From NCBI RefSeq assembly GCF_020089865.1, contig NZ_JAIRBM010000009.1, positions 1 through 64,000 on the forward strand: a stretch of 64,000 nt of DNA. The letters are read 5' to 3'. Position numbers and translations under genes: made by a program. Of the stretch, positions 63,118 through 64,000 are shown piece by piece. This stretch comes from Microvirga puerhi (lineage in GTDB: Bacteria; Pseudomonadota; Alphaproteobacteria; Rhizobiales; Beijerinckiaceae). The stretch's first letter is position 1, and every line of letters starts with the position of its first letter. Under the pieces are notes generated by a model. The model had not been told where the DNA came from. It saw only the letters and a program-made list of their open reading frames with translations, and did not search any database.

Positions 63118-64000
63118 ATGACAGCTCCCCTTACGCCAAGACAGATCGAACCATTCGCGCAGGCGCCCGCGACGGACATCCGGTTGGAGCGCGCCTTTGC
63201 CCGGATTGCCGACAGCCACCTGCGTCAGGGCAATGCCATCGCCCTGCTGCGGGATGCGGGCGAAAACTACCCTGCCTGGCTTGAGGCCATTCGGAGCGCC
63301 CGCAGGGTCGTGCATTTCGAGAATTTCATCATCGCCGACGACCAGACCGGCCGCACTTTCGCCGACGCCTTGATGGAGCGGGCCCAGGCCGGCGTGAAGG
63401 TTCGGGTTCTCTACGACTGGCTCGGCTCCTCCTGGCGCGCGCTGCCCGGATTCTGGAACCGCCTGCGCCGTGCCGGCGTGGAGGTCAGGGTCTTCAATCC
63501 GCCCCGGCTGACCGATCCGCTCTGGATCCGCCGAAATCATCGCAAGGTCATCACGGTCGACGGCCGATTGGGTTTCGTGGCCGGTCTGTGCGTTTCGAAC
63601 GCCTGGGAAGGAAGCGACAGAGCGGATCCCTGGCGCGATACCGGCCTCTCCCTGGAAGGCCCTGTCGTCGCCGATCTGGACGCCGCCTTCGCCGATAGCT
63701 GGGCCCGCGCCGGCGGGCCTCTCGACTTAAGCGAGTTCCCGGATCCCGAGGCCATCCCGAAGGCCGGCACCGTGGCGGCGCGCGTTCTCTGCGGACAGCC
63801 CGGCATGTTCCGTACCTATCGGTTCGACCAGTTCGTCGCGGCGACGGCCCAGCGCAATCTCTGGCTCACCGACGCCTATTTCGTCGCCACGACATCCTAT
63901 GTGCAGGCTCTCGCGGAGGCAGCGCGGGACGGGGTCGACGTCCGCCTCCTCGTGCCCGGCGCCAGTGACGTGGCGATCCTCCAGCCGGTGGTTCGCGCCG
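63118..64000 (+). CDS. Phospholipase D-family protein / cardiolipin synthase (3'-truncated by the window)
   Basis: The frame is open from ATG 63118 to the window end (about 294 residues seen). The first HKD motif NHRKVITVDGRLGFVAG is present (His, Lys, Asp of the phosphatidyl-transfer site); it follows a conserved VVHFENFIIADDQTGRTFADAL segment. The second HKD should lie beyond 64000. The pattern fits cardiolipin synthase B-like enzymes; an unspecified phospholipase D-like role is the alternative. A GTG five codons upstream (63103) is another possible start. It is divergent from pal across about 250 bp in which no gene was recognised. Confidence 0.75.
   Translation, partial: MTAPLTPRQIEPFAQAPATDIRLERAFARIADSHLRQGNAIALLRDAGENYPAWLEAIRSARRVVHFENFIIADDQTGRTFADALMERAQAGVKVRVLYDWLGSSWRALPGFWNRLRRAGVEVRVFNPPRLTDPLWIRRNHRKVITVDGRLGFVAGLCVSNAWEGSDRADPWRDTGLSLEGPVVADLDAAFADSWARAGGPLDLSEFPDPEAIPKAGTVAARVLCGQPGMFRTYRFDQFVAATAQRNLWLTDAYFVATTSYVQALAEAARDGVDVRLLVPGASDVAILQPVVRA

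Overview
The window looks like chromosomal core DNA of a GC-rich alphaproteobacterium of the order Hyphomicrobiales (Rhizobiales), most likely near Microvirga/Methylobacteriaceae. Supporting this are a GcrA cell-cycle regulator, the alphaproteobacterial phoR...pstSCAB-phoU-phoB order, the Cob-type (aerobic) B12 genes, the rluD-rpoH pair, the pal-cpoB-tilS-ftsH-glmM block, and many GTG starts and ATGA stop/start overlaps. The genus is an inference from gene content and remembered homologues; no search was run.

Layout. 1-1250: what looks like the leader of an rRNA operon (promoter, boxB-like hairpin, boxA, minus strand; its 16S gene would lie just left of the window), tRNA-Gly(CCC) and a small membrane protein. 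1.3-5 kb: dcd, apaG and an orphan RTX protein. 5-9.4 kb: arginine biosynthesis, with argE on one strand and a translationally coupled argD-argF-hslO operon on the other; argD has a recognisable promoter followed at once by a terminator-like hairpin. 9.7-20 kb: gcrA, then the phosphate regulon pstS-C-A-B-phoU-phoB and phoR, interrupted by an opposite-strand hybrid sensor kinase. pstS and the kinase share a 266-bp divergent region with a triple Pho box. 20-22.7 kb: a YbhN-type flippase-like protein and an HWE-type kinase. 22.7-29.8 kb: B12 cluster cobP-cobQ, btuF-like, cobalamin riboswitch-btuB, cobD, cobC. 30-37.3 kb: lytic transglycosylase, MFS transporter, ggt, rfbB, metZ. 37.3-38.8 kb: four small unassigned genes, including a 55-residue GcrA-like helix-turn-helix protein. 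38.9-45.7 kb: tRNA-Glu(CTC), rluD, rpoH, a membrane-anchored unknown, purA, a class-I glutamine amidotransferase and an EamA transporter. 45.7-48.9 kb: serC-serA, with an inverted-repeat element on each side of serA and a structured serC leader. 49-50.5 kb: a three-gene cassette of a toxin-like protein followed by two nearly identical small proteins. 50.7-56.5 kb: an RND efflux pair, an outer-membrane barrel and a DUF2218 protein. 56.5-64 kb: glmM, ftsH, tilS, cpoB, pal (minus) and the start of a phospholipase D/cardiolipin synthase gene cut by the window end.

Best candidate for something undescribed: the 48961-50536 cassette. All three genes are joined by ATGA overlaps. The two downstream genes are a recent tandem duplication, and one copy has gained 27 bp that introduces a new stop. 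This is the expected architecture of an effector/immunity module in which the immunity gene was duplicated. Most remaining long reading frames in the window are antisense shadows and were left out.
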